From Streptomyces djakartensis (GTDB lineage Bacteria > Actinomycetota > Actinomycetes > Streptomycetales > Streptomycetaceae), in NCBI RefSeq assembly GCF_014651075.1, contig NZ_BMWE01000021.1, positions 1-64,000 on the forward strand: 64,000 bases of DNA. The letters run 5' to 3'. A program made the translations under genes and the position numbers. Below are positions 39,712 through 49,596 of this stretch, in pieces (position 1 is the stretch's first letter; each line of letters opens with the position of its first letter). Under the pieces are notes generated by a model. The model was not told the origin of the DNA and did no database searches. It saw only the letters and a program-made list of their open reading frames with translations.

Positions 39712-42029
39712 CGGCCCCCGTCACACCGGCGGTGCGCCGCCGCGTCACCGTACGCGGCACGGTCCAGGGCGTCGGCTTCCGCCCGTACGTGCACCGCCTG
39801 GCCACGGAACTCGCGCTCTCCGGCTTCGTGAGCAACACGGCGAGCGGTGTCGTCATCGAGGTGGAGGGACCGCCCGAGGGTGTCGCCCGCTTCTGCGACC
39901 GGCTGGCGACCGAGCCGCCGCCGCTGGCCACCGTCACCGGTGTCGGGTTCGAGGACCTGCCCGTCAGCGGCGCCGACGACACCTTCAGCATCCGCTCCAC
40001 CGACCGCTCCCCCGGCCGCACCCTCCTCCCGCCGGACACGGCGACCTGCGCGGACTGCCTGCGGGAGCTGAGCGATCCGGCGGACCGCCGGTACCGGCAC
40101 CCGTTCGTCACGTGCACGCACTGCGGGCCGCGCTTCACGATCGCCACGGGCATGCCCTACGACCGGGCGGTGACGACCATGGCCGGCTTCCCGATGTGCG
40201 CCGACTGCGCCCGGGAGTACGGCGATCCCGGTGACCGGCGCTTCCACGCCCAGCCGGTGGCCTGCCCGGGCTGCGGTCCCCGGCTCCGCCTGGTGCCCGC
40301 CTCCGGGAGCGGCGTCCGTCCGGAGCGGGACGCCGGCGCCCTGGCGACGGCGCGGGCGCTGCTGGCCGCCGGGCGGATCGTCGCGGTCAAGGGCCTCGGT
40401 GGTTACCACCTCGCCTGCGACGCCACCGACGCACGGGCCGTCGACGCGCTGCGCGCCCGCAAGGCCCGCGGCGGCAAACCGTTCGCGGTGATGTGCCCGG
40501 ACCTGGACACCGTGCGACGGATCGCGGTGCTCTCCGCGTCCGAGGAGGCCGTCCTCGCCGGCCCGCGGCGCCCCATCGTCCTGCTGCGCCGGCGCGAGGA
40601 CGGGGCGGGTCTCGCACCCGGCGTCTGCCCGGGCAGTCCGCACCTCGGCGTGATGCTGCCGTACACGCCCGTGCACGCCCTGCTGTTCGGCCTGCCCGGC
40701 GATCCGCCCGGGCCGCGGGTGCTGGTCATGACGAGCGGCAACCGCTCGGGGGAACCGATCGTCACGGACGACGACGAGGCCCTGACCCGGCTGGCCGGAC
40801 TGGCCGACGCCTGGCTCGCCCACGACCGGTCCATCGCCTCGCCCTGCGACGACTCCCTGCTGCGGGTGCGCCCCGACGGCACCGAGCTGGTGCTGCGCCG
40901 GTCCCGCGGGTATGTGCCCCGGCCGCTGCGGCTGCCGGTCCCGGTGCGGCCGGCGCTGGCCGTGGGCGGTGACCTGAAGCAGGCACTGTGCCTCGGCGAG
41001 GGCGATCTCGCCTGGTTCGGTCCGCACATCGGCGACATGGGCGACCTGACGGCCCTGGAGGCGGCCGGCCGGGCGGAGGCGCACCTGCGGTCCCTGACCG
41101 GCGTCAGCCCCGAGATCGTCGCCGCCGACCGGCACCCCGGCTATCACTCGGCGAGGTGGGCGGCCCGGCTGACCGAACGTCCCCCTGTGCTGGTCCAGCA
41201 CCACCACGCGCACGTCGCGGCGGCGATGGCCGAGCACGGCCAGGACGGGACGGCACCCGTGCTCGGTGTCGCCTTCGACGGCACGGGCTACGGCGACGAC
41301 GGCACCGTCTGGGGCGGCGAGGTGCTGCTCGCCGACTACGGCGGATTCCGGCGCTACGCCCACCTCTCCCCCGCCCCGCTGCCCGGCGGCGACGCGGGCG
41401 TGGCCAACCCGTGCCGCACGGCCCTGGCCCGGCTGTGGGCGGCGGGCCTCGGGTGGGATCCGGACCTGCCCTGCGTCACCGCCTGCCCACCAGAGGAACT
41501 GGGAATCCTGGAACGGCAGTTGGCGCGAGGAGTGGCCTGCGTGGCGACCTCCAGCATGGGGCGGCTCTTCGACGCCGTGTCCTCGCTCGTCGGGGTGTGC
41601 CATCGCGCGGGGTACGAGGCCCAGGCCGCCCTGGAGCTGGAGGCCGCCGCGACCCTCGCCTGGGACGCCGACGGCTCGGCGTACGGTTTCGGCTTCGCCG
41701 CCGGCGCCTTCGACCCGGCGCCGGTGCTGCGGGCCCTGGTCACCGACCTGCGGCGCGGCACCCCGGCTCCGGTGCTCGCCGCCCGCTTCCACCGTGCCGT
41801 CGCGCGGGCCGTCGCGGAGATCTGCCGGCGGGCGCGGCGGGACACCGGTCTGGCCGTCGTCGCCCTCAGCGGCGGGGTCTTCGCCAACGCGCTGCTGGAG
41901 GAGGAGTGCGCGCGCCTGCTGGCGGGCGCCGGCTTCGCGGTGCTCCGCCACGGCGAGGTCCCCCCGAACGACGGCGGACTGTCCCTCGGCCAGCTGGTGG
42001 TCGCGGCGCACCTACGACAGGAGGAGTGA
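39708..42029 (+). CDS. hypF: Carbamoyltransferase HypF
   Basis: A 773-aa enzyme that makes thiocarboxamide on HypE from carbamoyl phosphate, the source of the cyanide ligands. In order: acylphosphatase domain (RGTVQGVGFRPYVHRLA, residues 12-100), two zinc fingers (CADCLRELSD...CTHCGPRF; CADCAREYGD...CPGCGPRL), a YrdC-like domain (IVAVKGLGGYHLACDA; LVMTSGNRSGEPI) and a Kae1-like carbamoyltransferase domain (LVQHHHAHVAAAMAEHG; GVAFDGTGYGDDGTVWGGE; ALSGGVFANALL). The GTG start overlaps the hypB stop (GTGA). Confidence 0.95.
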   Translation: MTAPVTPAVRRRVTVRGTVQGVGFRPYVHRLATELALSGFVSNTASGVVIEVEGPPEGVARFCDRLATEPPPLATVTGVGFEDLPVSGADDTFSIRSTDRSPGRTLLPPDTATCADCLRELSDPADRRYRHPFVTCTHCGPRFTIATGMPYDRAVTTMAGFPMCADCAREYGDPGDRRFHAQPVACPGCGPRLRLVPASGSGVRPERDAGALATARALLAAGRIVAVKGLGGYHLACDATDARAVDALRARKARGGKPFAVMCPDLDTVRRIAVLSASEEAVLAGPRRPIVLLRRREDGAGLAPGVCPGSPHLGVMLPYTPVHALLFGLPGDPPGPRVLVMTSGNRSGEPIVTDDDEALTRLAGLADAWLAHDRSIASPCDDSLLRVRPDGTELVLRRSRGYVPRPLRLPVPVRPALAVGGDLKQALCLGEGDLAWFGPHIGDMGDLTALEAAGRAEAHLRSLTGVSPEIVAADRHPGYHSARWAARLTERPPVLVQHHHAHVAAAMAEHGQDGTAPVLGVAFDGTGYGDDGTVWGGEVLLADYGGFRRYAHLSPAPLPGGDAGVANPCRTALARLWAAGLGWDPDLPCVTACPPEELGILERQLARGVACVATSSMGRLFDAVSSLVGVCHRAGYEAQAALELEAAATLAWDADGSAYGFGFAAGAFDPAPVLRALVTDLRRGTPAPVLAARFHRAVARAVAEICRRARRDTGLAVVALSGGVFANALLEEECARLLAGAGFAVLRHGEVPPNDGGLSLGQLVVAAHLRQEE

Positions 42030-42032
42030 CCC

Positions 42033-42314
42033 ATGTGTTTGGCAGTGCCCGGCAAGGTCGTGGCCATCGACGACAGCGCGGATCCGCTCACCGGACTGAT
42101 CGACTTCGGCGGAGTGCAGAAGCAGGCGTGCCTGGAGTACGTGCCCGATGTGCGGGTGGGTGAGTACGTCATCGTGCACGTCGGTTTCGCGCTCCAGCGC
42201 CTCGACGAGGAGTCGGCCCTGGCCTCGCTGAAGCTGTTCGAGGAACTGGGGCTGCTGGAGGAGGAGTTCGGCGACGCCTGGGAGCAGGCGGCGAAGGAGG
42301 CGGGAACGGCGTGA
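42033..42314 (+). CDS. hypC: Hydrogenase maturation chaperone HypC
   Basis: A 93-aa chaperone that carries the Fe(CN)2CO unit to the large subunit with HypD. It begins MCLAVPGKVVAI, with the essential Cys2, and has VGEYVIVHVGFALQRLDEES, as in all HypC proteins. It lies 3 bp after hypF with GGAGGAG as ribosome site and overlaps hypD by 4 bp. Confidence 0.95.
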   Translation: MCLAVPGKVVAIDDSADPLTGLIDFGGVQKQACLEYVPDVRVGEYVIVHVGFALQRLDEESALASLKLFEELGLLEEEFGDAWEQAAKEAGTA

Positions 42315-43453
42315 AGTACATCGACGAGTTCAACGACCCGGATCTGGCCCGGCGCCTGCTGGACGAGATCCGTGCCACCGCGACCCGGCCGTGGGCCCTG
42401 ATGGAGGTGTGCGGCGGGCAGACCCACTCGATCATCCGGCACGGCATCGACCAGCTCCTGCCCGAGCAGGTGGAGCTGATCCACGGCCCGGGCTGCCCCG
42501 TCTGTGTCACGCCGCTGGAGGTCATCGACAAGGCGCTGGAGATCGCCTCGCGGCCCGGGGTGGTCTTCTGTTCCTTCGGTGACATGCTGCGGGTGCCGGG
42601 CACCGGCCGCGACCTGTTCCGGGTCAAGGGCGAGGGCGGTGACGTGCGCGTGGTGTACTCGCCGCTCGACGCCCTGGAGCTGGCCCGGCGCCACCCGGAC
42701 CGGGAGGTGGTGTTCTTCGCGATCGGCTTCGAGACCACCGCCCCGGCCAACGCGATGGCCGTGCACCAGGCCCGCCGCCTGGGGCTGGGCAACTTCAGTC
42801 TGCTGGTGTCGCATGTGCGGGTGCCCCCGGCCGTCGAGGCGATCATGACGGCGCCTCGGTGCCGGGTGCAGGGATTCCTGGCCGCCGGGCACGTGTGCAG
42901 CGTGATGGGCACGGCGGAGTACCCGGAGCTGACCGAACGGTTCAAGGTGCCGATGGTGGTGACCGGGTTCGAGCCGCTGGACATCCTGGAGGGCATCCGC
43001 CGGGCGGTCCGCCAGCTGGAGCGTGGCGAGCACCGGGTGGAGAACGCCTACCCGCGTGCGGTGCGGGAGGAGGGCAATCCGGCGGCCGTGCGCATGATCG
43101 AGGAGGTGTTCGAGGTCACCGACCGGTCCTGGCGCGGCATCGGGCCGATCCCGGCCAGTGGCTGGCGGCTGCGCGACGCCTTCCGGGCGTACGACGCCGA
43201 GCACCGCTTCGACGTCACCGGCATCCGTACCGAGGAGCCCGCCGAGTGCCGCAGCGGCGAGGTGCTGCAGGGCCTGATCAAGCCGACCGAGTGTGCCGCG
43301 TTCGGCACCGCCTGCACCCCCCGTACGCCGCTCGGCGCCACCATGGTCTCCAGCGAGGGCGCATGCGCGGCCTACTACCTGTACCGCCGGATGAACGCCC
43401 CGACGCCGCAGGCCGAACCGGCCGCGCGGGAGGAGATGAACCCCGTTGCCTGA
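42311..43453 (+). CDS. hypD: Hydrogenase maturation factor HypD
   Basis: A 380-aa [4Fe-4S] scaffold protein where the Fe(CN)2CO group is built. Conserved Cys motifs are seen in MEVCGGQTHSIIRHGI, IHGPGCPVCVTPLEVID and, near the C-terminus, GEVLQGLIKPTECAAFGTAC. Other family stretches are FETTAPANAMAVHQA and VRVPPAVEAIM. It uses GTG at 42311 overlapping hypC and overlaps hypE by 8 bp. Confidence 0.95.
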   Translation: MKYIDEFNDPDLARRLLDEIRATATRPWALMEVCGGQTHSIIRHGIDQLLPEQVELIHGPGCPVCVTPLEVIDKALEIASRPGVVFCSFGDMLRVPGTGRDLFRVKGEGGDVRVVYSPLDALELARRHPDREVVFFAIGFETTAPANAMAVHQARRLGLGNFSLLVSHVRVPPAVEAIMTAPRCRVQGFLAAGHVCSVMGTAEYPELTERFKVPMVVTGFEPLDILEGIRRAVRQLERGEHRVENAYPRAVREEGNPAAVRMIEEVFEVTDRSWRGIGPIPASGWRLRDAFRAYDAEHRFDVTGIRTEEPAECRSGEVLQGLIKPTECAAFGTACTPRTPLGATMVSSEGACAAYYLYRRMNAPTPQAEPAAREEMNPVA

Positions 43454-44516
43454 ACAACTCACCGAGGTCGTCGACCCGGCCGGCTGGACCTGCCCCGCCC
43501 CGCTGCGCGACCAGCCGGTCGTGGTGATGGGGCACGGCGGCGGGGGCGCGCTGTCGGCCGAGCTGATCGAGCAGGTCTTCACCCCCGCCTACGGCAACCC
43601 CGTCCTGGCCGGCCTCGCCGACTCCGCCGTCCTCGAACTGGGCGGCGCGCGGCTCGCGTTCTCCACCGACTCCCATGTGGTCCGCCCGCTGTTCTTCCCC
43701 GGCGGCAGCCTGGGCGACCTGGCGGTCAACGGCACGGTCAACGACCTGGCGATGAGTGGTGCCCGGCCGGCGTACCTGTCCGCCGCCTTCGTCCTGGAGG
43801 AGGGTGTGGAGCTGACGGTCGTGGAGCGGATCGCGCGCGCCATGGGGGCGGCGGCCGGGGCCGCCGGGGTCGCCATCGCCACGGGTGACACCAAAGTGGT
43901 GGAGTCCGGGCACGGCGACGGGGTGTACGTCACCACCGCCGGTGTCGGGCTCGTCCCGGACGGGGTGGACATCCGGCCGCAGCGTGCGCGGCCCGGTGAC
44001 GTGGTGATCGTCAGCGGGCCGATCGGTCTGCACGGGGTGGCGATCATGAGCGTGCGGGAGGGGCTGGAGTTCGGGGCCGAGGTCGCCAGTGACACCGCGC
44101 CGCTGGCGGATCTGGTGGCGGCGATGCTGGCCGTCACGCCCGACGTCCATGTGCTGCGCGACCCGACCAGGGGTGGTCTGGCGGCGTCCCTGAACGAGAT
44201 CGCCCGTGCCTCCGGGACCGGGGTGCGGCTTCGGGAGCGTGCCATTCCGGTGCCGGACGCGGTGGCGAACGCCTGCGGGTTCCTCGGGCTGGACCCGCTG
44301 TACGTCGCCAACGAGGGCCGGCTGGTCGCCTTCGTGCCCCCGTCGGCGGCGGACGAGGTCCTCGCGGCGATGCGCGCCCATCCGCGCGGCACGGGCGCCA
44401 CGGTGATCGGCGAGTGCGTCGCCGACCACCCCGGCATGGTCGTGGTCGCCACCGGCCTCGGCGGCACGCGGGTGGTGGACCTGCCGCTCGGCGAGCAGCT
44501 GCCGCGCATCTGCTGA
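43446..44516 (+). CDS. hypE: Carbamoyl dehydratase HypE
   Basis: A 356-aa PurM-like ATPase that dehydrates its own C-terminal S-carboxamide to thiocyanate. It has VVVMGHGGGGALSAELIEQV, FSTDSHVVRPLFFPGG, GDLAVNGTVNDLAMSGARP and RDPTRGGLAASLNE, and ends exactly in PRIC, the essential C-terminal Cys. The only suitable start is TTG at 43446, inside the hypD end, so translation is coupled. It is the last gene of the plus-strand operon and is followed 14 bp later by a terminator. Confidence 0.94.
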   Translation: MPEQLTEVVDPAGWTCPAPLRDQPVVVMGHGGGGALSAELIEQVFTPAYGNPVLAGLADSAVLELGGARLAFSTDSHVVRPLFFPGGSLGDLAVNGTVNDLAMSGARPAYLSAAFVLEEGVELTVVERIARAMGAAAGAAGVAIATGDTKVVESGHGDGVYVTTAGVGLVPDGVDIRPQRARPGDVVIVSGPIGLHGVAIMSVREGLEFGAEVASDTAPLADLVAAMLAVTPDVHVLRDPTRGGLAASLNEIARASGTGVRLRERAIPVPDAVANACGFLGLDPLYVANEGRLVAFVPPSAADEVLAAMRAHPRGTGATVIGECVADHPGMVVVATGLGGTRVVDLPLGEQLPRIC

Positions 44517-44530
44517 ACCGCGAGCACGCG

Positions 44531-44554
44531 AAGGGCCCCGGCGTCGGGGCCCTT
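44531..44554. terminator. Terminator of the hyp operon
   Basis: AAGGGCCCCG-GCGT-CGGGGCCCTT is a perfect 10-bp stem with a 4-nt loop, 14 bp after the hypE stop. Its symmetry lets it also stop transcripts arriving from the opposite strand. Confidence 0.85.
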
Positions 44555-44598
44555 GGCGCTGGTGCCGCGGCAGGCGGCGTTCACCCCGTCGCGGTGCC

Positions 44599-44650
44599 GC
44601 GGCGTCCGGCATCCGCTCTCGCAGCCGCACCGGACGCCGCTCCTTGACGG
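44599..44650. terminator. Terminator of the minus-strand hydrogenase operon
   Basis: GCGGCGTCCGG (44599-44609) pairs perfectly with CCGGACGCCGC (44640-44650) over 11 bp, lying 23 bp beyond the hypA stop. Together with the hairpin at 44531-44554 it separates the two convergent operons. Confidence 0.7.
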
Positions 44651-44672
44651 GCGACCGTTGCCTGCCCCGGCA

Positions 44673-45029
44673 CTAGGCCGGGGCCGGTGACGGCTCGATG
44701 CCGGTGATCTCCAGCTCCCGGCCGCTGCGCAGGTCGCTGGAGGGCCGGTCGCAGCGCGGGCACCAGAAGAACGGGGGCATGCCCACCGGGAACTCCTCGG
44801 CGCACGGGCCGCACCAGGCCTGCGCGGGGACCTGCTCGACCACGAGCCGCGCCCCGGCCAGGGCGGTGCCGTCGCGGGCAACCTCGAAGGCGAAGCCCAG
44901 GGCGTCGGGGACGACGCCCGCCAGCTCGCCCACCCGGACGGTCACGGCCGAGACGGCCCCGGTCCCGTCCGCCCGGGCCAGCTCGTCGGCGCGCTCGATG
45001 ATCGCGGTCGCGATCGACAGCTCGTGCAC
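44673..45029 (-). CDS. hypA: Hydrogenase nickel metallochaperone HypA
   Basis: A 118-aa nickel-binding protein that partners HypB. The GTG at 45029 is forced by function: it gives MHELSIATAI with the Ni-ligand His2. The zinc site is WCGPCAEEF...WCPRCDRPS (two CxxC pairs about 25 residues apart). It is the last gene of the minus-strand hydrogenase operon, whereas the other hyp genes are on the opposite strand. Confidence 0.93.
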   Translation of the reverse strand: MHELSIATAIIERADELARADGTGAVSAVTVRVGELAGVVPDALGFAFEVARDGTALAGARLVVEQVPAQAWCGPCAEEFPVGMPPFFWCPRCDRPSSDLRSGRELEITGIEPSPAPA

Positions 45030-45036
45030 GGGCTGC

Positions 45037-45234
45037 TCACGGGTAGCGGCGACCGGCGCGGAAACCGCCGGCCATCCGCCAGATCCGCACCTCGCGCCGC
45101 AGGCTCGGCAGTTCCCAGGCCAGCAGCGCCAGGACCGCACCGCCCACCAGGGCGGCCTCGGCCATCAGTACCCGCTGTCCGTTCGCTGCGCCCCGCCTGC
45201 GGGCGACGGGTCTGCGTACTCGTCGGACCTTCAT
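45037..45234 (-). CDS. Small membrane protein in the hydrogenase operon
   Basis: A 65-aa protein: basic N-terminus (MKVRRVRRPVARRRG), one hydrophobic segment (LMAEAALVGGAVLALLAWEL, about residues 23-42) and a basic tail (RREVRIWRMAGGFRAGRRYP). No known function is recognised. It lies 7 bp before hypA and 34 bp after the next small gene, so it is co-transcribed with the hydrogenase. A membrane-anchoring or assembly role is conceivable. Confidence 0.6.
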   Translation of the reverse strand: MKVRRVRRPVARRRGAANGQRVLMAEAALVGGAVLALLAWELPSLRREVRIWRMAGGFRAGRRYP

Positions 45235-45268
45235 CACGGCGACTCCCTGCTCGGTCTCATCACGGCTT

Positions 45269-45475
45269 TCATCCCGGCGGGATGTTCGGCATGGACTCCA
45301 CGAGGGCGTCATGCCGCTTCCAGTGGATCCCCGTGGAGCGGCGCGCGTCGGCGGTGCCGTCCTCGTGGTGACCCTGCTGCTTCTCGTACCGTCCCCTGTT
45401 GCCCTGGTGCATGCCGGCGACGTGCCGGGGGGTGTCGGGCTTCGCCTGGGGCCGGCCCACTCTGATGTTGCCCAT
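45269..45475 (-). CDS. Small hydrophilic protein in the hydrogenase operon
   Basis: A 68-aa basic and His-rich protein (MGNIRVGRPQAKPDTPRHVA...HQGNRGRYEKQQGHHEDGTA...HWKRHDALVESMPNIPPG). It is not recognised and has no hydrophobic core, so it may be disordered. Its place between the DUF5947 gene and hypA, with gaps of about 40 bp, supports it as a real gene. The six histidines could bind metal, which would suit a nickel enzyme locus (inference). Confidence 0.5.
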   Translation of the reverse strand: MGNIRVGRPQAKPDTPRHVAGMHQGNRGRYEKQQGHHEDGTADARRSTGIHWKRHDALVESMPNIPPG

Positions 45476-45517
45476 GGGGTGTTCTCCTTCCTCGCCTCCG
45501 ACCTGCGGAGTGCGTGG

Positions 45518-46114
45518 CTATGGCCGCTCGGTGAGCTCCTCGAAGAACCGCTCGACGGCCGGCCAGACCCGGCCGCCGCCGGACAGGCCGCGCCATTCCC
45601 GGCGTACGACGGCGACCATCCGGTAGCAGTCGTCGATCGGCACGATCCAGTGCTGGTCGAGGCCGTGGACGGTGTTCACCAGCAGGGCCTCCACGTCGGG
45701 TTCCACGCCGGCGAGCTGCGGACACGTCCCGGCCAGCTGCTTCCAGGCCGCCGCGTCCACCTCCCACCGCATGGCGCCCGCGGGGCTCGGGCCCTCGGCG
45801 GTGACCGTGCCGTCCGCCCTCGGCACGAAGAACACCAGGCCCACCGGTACGCCCAGCACGGTCGTGTCCAGGTGGGGCAGCCGGACCCGGCGCCGGGGCA
45901 CGAGCCGGTAGTGGCCGTCGCCCGCCCCGGCCCCGGCGAACAGCACGGAGCAGGGGCCGCACACGCAGCACACCTCCTCCCGCCCGGTGTCGTAGAGGTG
46001 GGCGTGCTCCTCGGCCACCGGCGCGGCGCACAGGTCGCACACCTCCGCCTCGGCCGCCGCCGGGCGGTCGGCCGAGGAACGGATCAGGCGGGCCAGCGCA
46101 CCGTCGGTGGTCAC
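45518..46114 (-). CDS. DUF5947 family protein of the hydrogenase operon
   Basis: A 198-aa protein with a possible zinc ribbon near the N-terminus (EVCDLCAAPVAEEHAHLYD...EEVCCVCGPCSVLF, residues about 24-57) followed by a mixed alpha/beta domain (LGVPVGLVFFVP, VNTVHGLDQHWIVPIDDCYR). It matches what is remembered as DUF5947, a family of unknown function seen beside actinobacterial hydrogenases. It overlaps the NifU-like gene by 4 bp (ATGA). A cofactor or electron-transfer role is only a guess. Confidence 0.65.
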   Translation of the reverse strand: MTTDGALARLIRSSADRPAAAEAEVCDLCAAPVAEEHAHLYDTGREEVCCVCGPCSVLFAGAGAGDGHYRLVPRRRVRLPHLDTTVLGVPVGLVFFVPRADGTVTAEGPSPAGAMRWEVDAAAWKQLAGTCPQLAGVEPDVEALLVNTVHGLDQHWIVPIDDCYRMVAVVRREWRGLSGGGRVWPAVERFFEELTERP

Positions 46115-46653
46115 CGTGCGCCCCGGTGCGTCAGCGTGGTCAACGGCACGAACGCGGGTGCCGGCGTGCTCGGCAGCGGTTCCACCGCCGTCAGTTCGGG
46201 GGCCACGGCGAGCACGGCCTCCCGGACCGCGTCGGTGACCTGAGCGGCTCCGTCACCGCAGCCGGATCCACACCCGCCGCCGGACGTCAGGCGCACCCGG
46301 CCGACCTGCCCTTCCACGCCGGCCCACTCCACGTCGCCGCCCCGCTCCCGCACGGCGGGCCGCAGCCGCTCGACCGCGCGGGCCGCCCGGCGCTCGGCGG
46401 GCTCGGGGTGGATGTCGTGCAGCACCATCAGGTGCCCCAGCAGCTCGTCGTCGGCGAGGCGACCGGCCAGCTGCTCGCCGGCCTGGTCCAGGACACGGGC
46501 CAGGGCCTCGCCGTACACCTCGGTCAGCAGCCGTACCGCCTCGGTGGCGGGCCCGGGGACGGGCTCCAGCCCTTCCAGCAGCTCGTCGAGGAGCGCGAGC
46601 CGTGCCTCGACGTCCGGGTCCGCCAGCCGTGCGGGGGCGGCGGCCTCAGCCAT
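46111..46653 (-). CDS. NifU-like C-terminal-domain protein of the hydrogenase operon
   Basis: A 180-aa protein. The N-terminal half is helical (ARLALLDELLEGLEPVPGPA, EQLAGRLADDELLGHLMVLH). The C-terminal half resembles the NifU/Nfu domain (RLRPAVRERGGDVEWAGVEG, VRLTSGGGCGSGC, VTDAVREAVLAVAPELTAVE), which assembles or carries Fe-S clusters. Here the expected CxxC reads CGSGC, that is CxxxC. It overlaps hhyL by 8 bp, so it is probably needed to build the three Fe-S clusters of HhyS. A NifU-like gene next to this hydrogenase group is known in mycobacteria. Confidence 0.8.
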   Translation of the reverse strand: MAEAAAPARLADPDVEARLALLDELLEGLEPVPGPATEAVRLLTEVYGEALARVLDQAGEQLAGRLADDELLGHLMVLHDIHPEPAERRAARAVERLRPAVRERGGDVEWAGVEGQVGRVRLTSGGGCGSGCGDGAAQVTDAVREAVLAVAPELTAVEPLPSTPAPAFVPLTTLTHRGAR

Positions 46654-48439
46654 GGTTCGCCCCGTAGGTCGGCGAGTGCAGGGTGGTCAGCGTCTTGCCC
46701 TTGCCGACGTACATGTGCACGCCGCACGGCAGACAGGGGTCGAAGCTGCGGACCGTGCGCATGATGTCGATGCCCTTGAAGTCGTCCGGCCCGTTCTCCT
46801 CGAAGACGGGCTGGCCCTGGACGGCGTCCTCGTACGGGCCGGGGGTGCCGTACATGTCGCGGGGGCTGGCGTTCCACGGGGTGGGCGGGTACGGGTGGTA
46901 GTTGGCGATCTTCTTGTCCTTGATCACCAGGTGGTGGGAGAGGACGCCGCGCACCGCCTCGTGGAAGCCGCAGCCGATCGCCTCGTCGGGCACCTCGTAG
47001 TTCTCGAACACCTTGGTCTCGCCGGCCCGCACGAGGCCCATGGCCTCCTCGATGAACTGCAGCGCCATCGCGGCCGCGTAGGCGATGAAGTACGGCCGGG
47101 CACGGTCGCGTTCGATGGTGTTGCTCCACCGCGGGATGTGCCACTCGAACGTGGTCTCCGGCAGCGTCTCGCCCTTGGGCAGGGAGATGCGCACACTGTG
47201 GCCGGTGGCCTTGACGTAGGGGGTGTCGACGAGGCCGCTCAGCGCGGTCGACCAGAGCCGGGCGAGCGGGCCGCCGCCGGTGTCGAGGGCGAGGTGGTCC
47301 CCGGTGCGCGGGTCCAGCCAGCGGGGGCTCATGACCCAGCTGTACTTGCCGTCGAAGTCGCGCTTCTGCGGTACCGGGACGGTGGTCTGGTTCCACGGGT
47401 GGCGCATGTCGACGGGGTTGCCGAGCGGGTCGTGGGTGACGAAGGGCTGCTCGTTCACCCAGTCCTCGTAGTACGAACTGCCCAGCATGATGCGCAGGCC
47501 GAGGTTGATGTCGATGAGGTTGTTGGTGACGAGTTCGCCGTCGACGATGACGCCAGGGGTGACGTACATCTGCTTGCCCCAGGTGTTCATCGTCTCGTAG
47601 CGGTAGTCGACGGTCATGGGGTCCTGGAAGGCGCCCCAGCAGCCCAGCAGGACGCGGCGGCGGCCGACCTCCTCGTAGCCGGGCAGCGCCTCGTAGAAGA
47701 AGTCGAAGACGTCGTCGTTCATGGCGACGGCCTTCTTCACGAAGTCGATGACCCGCATGAGCCGGCTGAGGTAGTCGGTGAAGGTGGTCGGCTGCGGCAT
47801 CGTGCCGACGCCGCCGGGGTACAGCGTGGACGGGTGGACGTGCCGCCCCTCCATGAGGCAGAACATCTCACGGGTGATCCGGCTGACCTTGAGGGCCTCC
47901 TTGTAGACCTCGCCCTCGAAGGGGTTGAAGGCCCGCATGATGTCGGCGATCGTGCGGTAGCCGTGGATGTCGCCGCGGGGCGCCGAGGTGCTCTCGGCGC
48001 GGGCCAGCACACCGGGGTTGGTGGACTTGACCATCGCCTCGCAGAAGTCCACGAAGACCAGGTTGTCCTGGAAGATCGTGTGGTCGAAGATGTACTCGGC
48101 CGCCTCGCCGAGGTTGACGATGTAGTCGGCCAGCGGCGGCGGTTTGACGCCGTAGGCCATCTGCTGGGCGTAGTCGGAGCAGGTGGTGTGGTTGTCGCCG
48201 CAGATGCCGCAGATCCGGGACGTGATGAAGCCGGCGTCGCGCGGGTCCTTGCCCTTCATGAACACCGAGTAGCCGCGGAACAGCGACGAGGTGCTGTGGC
48301 ATTCCACGACTTCCCGGTTGGCGAAGTCGATCTTCGTGTAGATGCCCAGGTTCCCGATGATCCGGGTGATCGGATCCCAGGACATGTCCACGAGCTGTGG
48401 CGGCTTGCGCTCCGTGGGCCGGGCCTCGGTGGTGGTCAT
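46646..48439 (-). CDS. hhyL: High-affinity [NiFe]-hydrogenase large subunit (group 1h)
   Basis: The 597-aa catalytic subunit, which oxidises H2, in this subgroup down to atmospheric levels. The nickel-binding L1 motif SRICGICGDNHTTCSD has Cys77 and Cys80. The L2 motif FDPCLPCGVHMY has Cys569 and Cys572. After His575 a 22-residue tail remains, the part cut off by the maturation protease. The DPCLPCGVH motif and MSWDPITRIIGNLGIYTKID start are typical of the actinobacterial group (formerly group 5, now 1h). It starts with ATG 48439, 67 bp after hhyS. Confidence 0.93.
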   Translation of the reverse strand: MTTTEARPTERKPPQLVDMSWDPITRIIGNLGIYTKIDFANREVVECHSTSSLFRGYSVFMKGKDPRDAGFITSRICGICGDNHTTCSDYAQQMAYGVKPPPLADYIVNLGEAAEYIFDHTIFQDNLVFVDFCEAMVKSTNPGVLARAESTSAPRGDIHGYRTIADIMRAFNPFEGEVYKEALKVSRITREMFCLMEGRHVHPSTLYPGGVGTMPQPTTFTDYLSRLMRVIDFVKKAVAMNDDVFDFFYEALPGYEEVGRRRVLLGCWGAFQDPMTVDYRYETMNTWGKQMYVTPGVIVDGELVTNNLIDINLGLRIMLGSSYYEDWVNEQPFVTHDPLGNPVDMRHPWNQTTVPVPQKRDFDGKYSWVMSPRWLDPRTGDHLALDTGGGPLARLWSTALSGLVDTPYVKATGHSVRISLPKGETLPETTFEWHIPRWSNTIERDRARPYFIAYAAAMALQFIEEAMGLVRAGETKVFENYEVPDEAIGCGFHEAVRGVLSHHLVIKDKKIANYHPYPPTPWNASPRDMYGTPGPYEDAVQGQPVFEENGPDDFKGIDIMRTVRSFDPCLPCGVHMYVGKGKTLTTLHSPTYGANHG

Positions 48440-48506
48440 CGGCGGTACTGCCCCTCGCTGTCGGTGTTCGGCCGGTGGGTGGTGGTGGGGTGGGTACGGG
48501 ACGTCA

Positions 48507-49595
<1,089 letters not shown>

Positions 49596-49596
49596 G

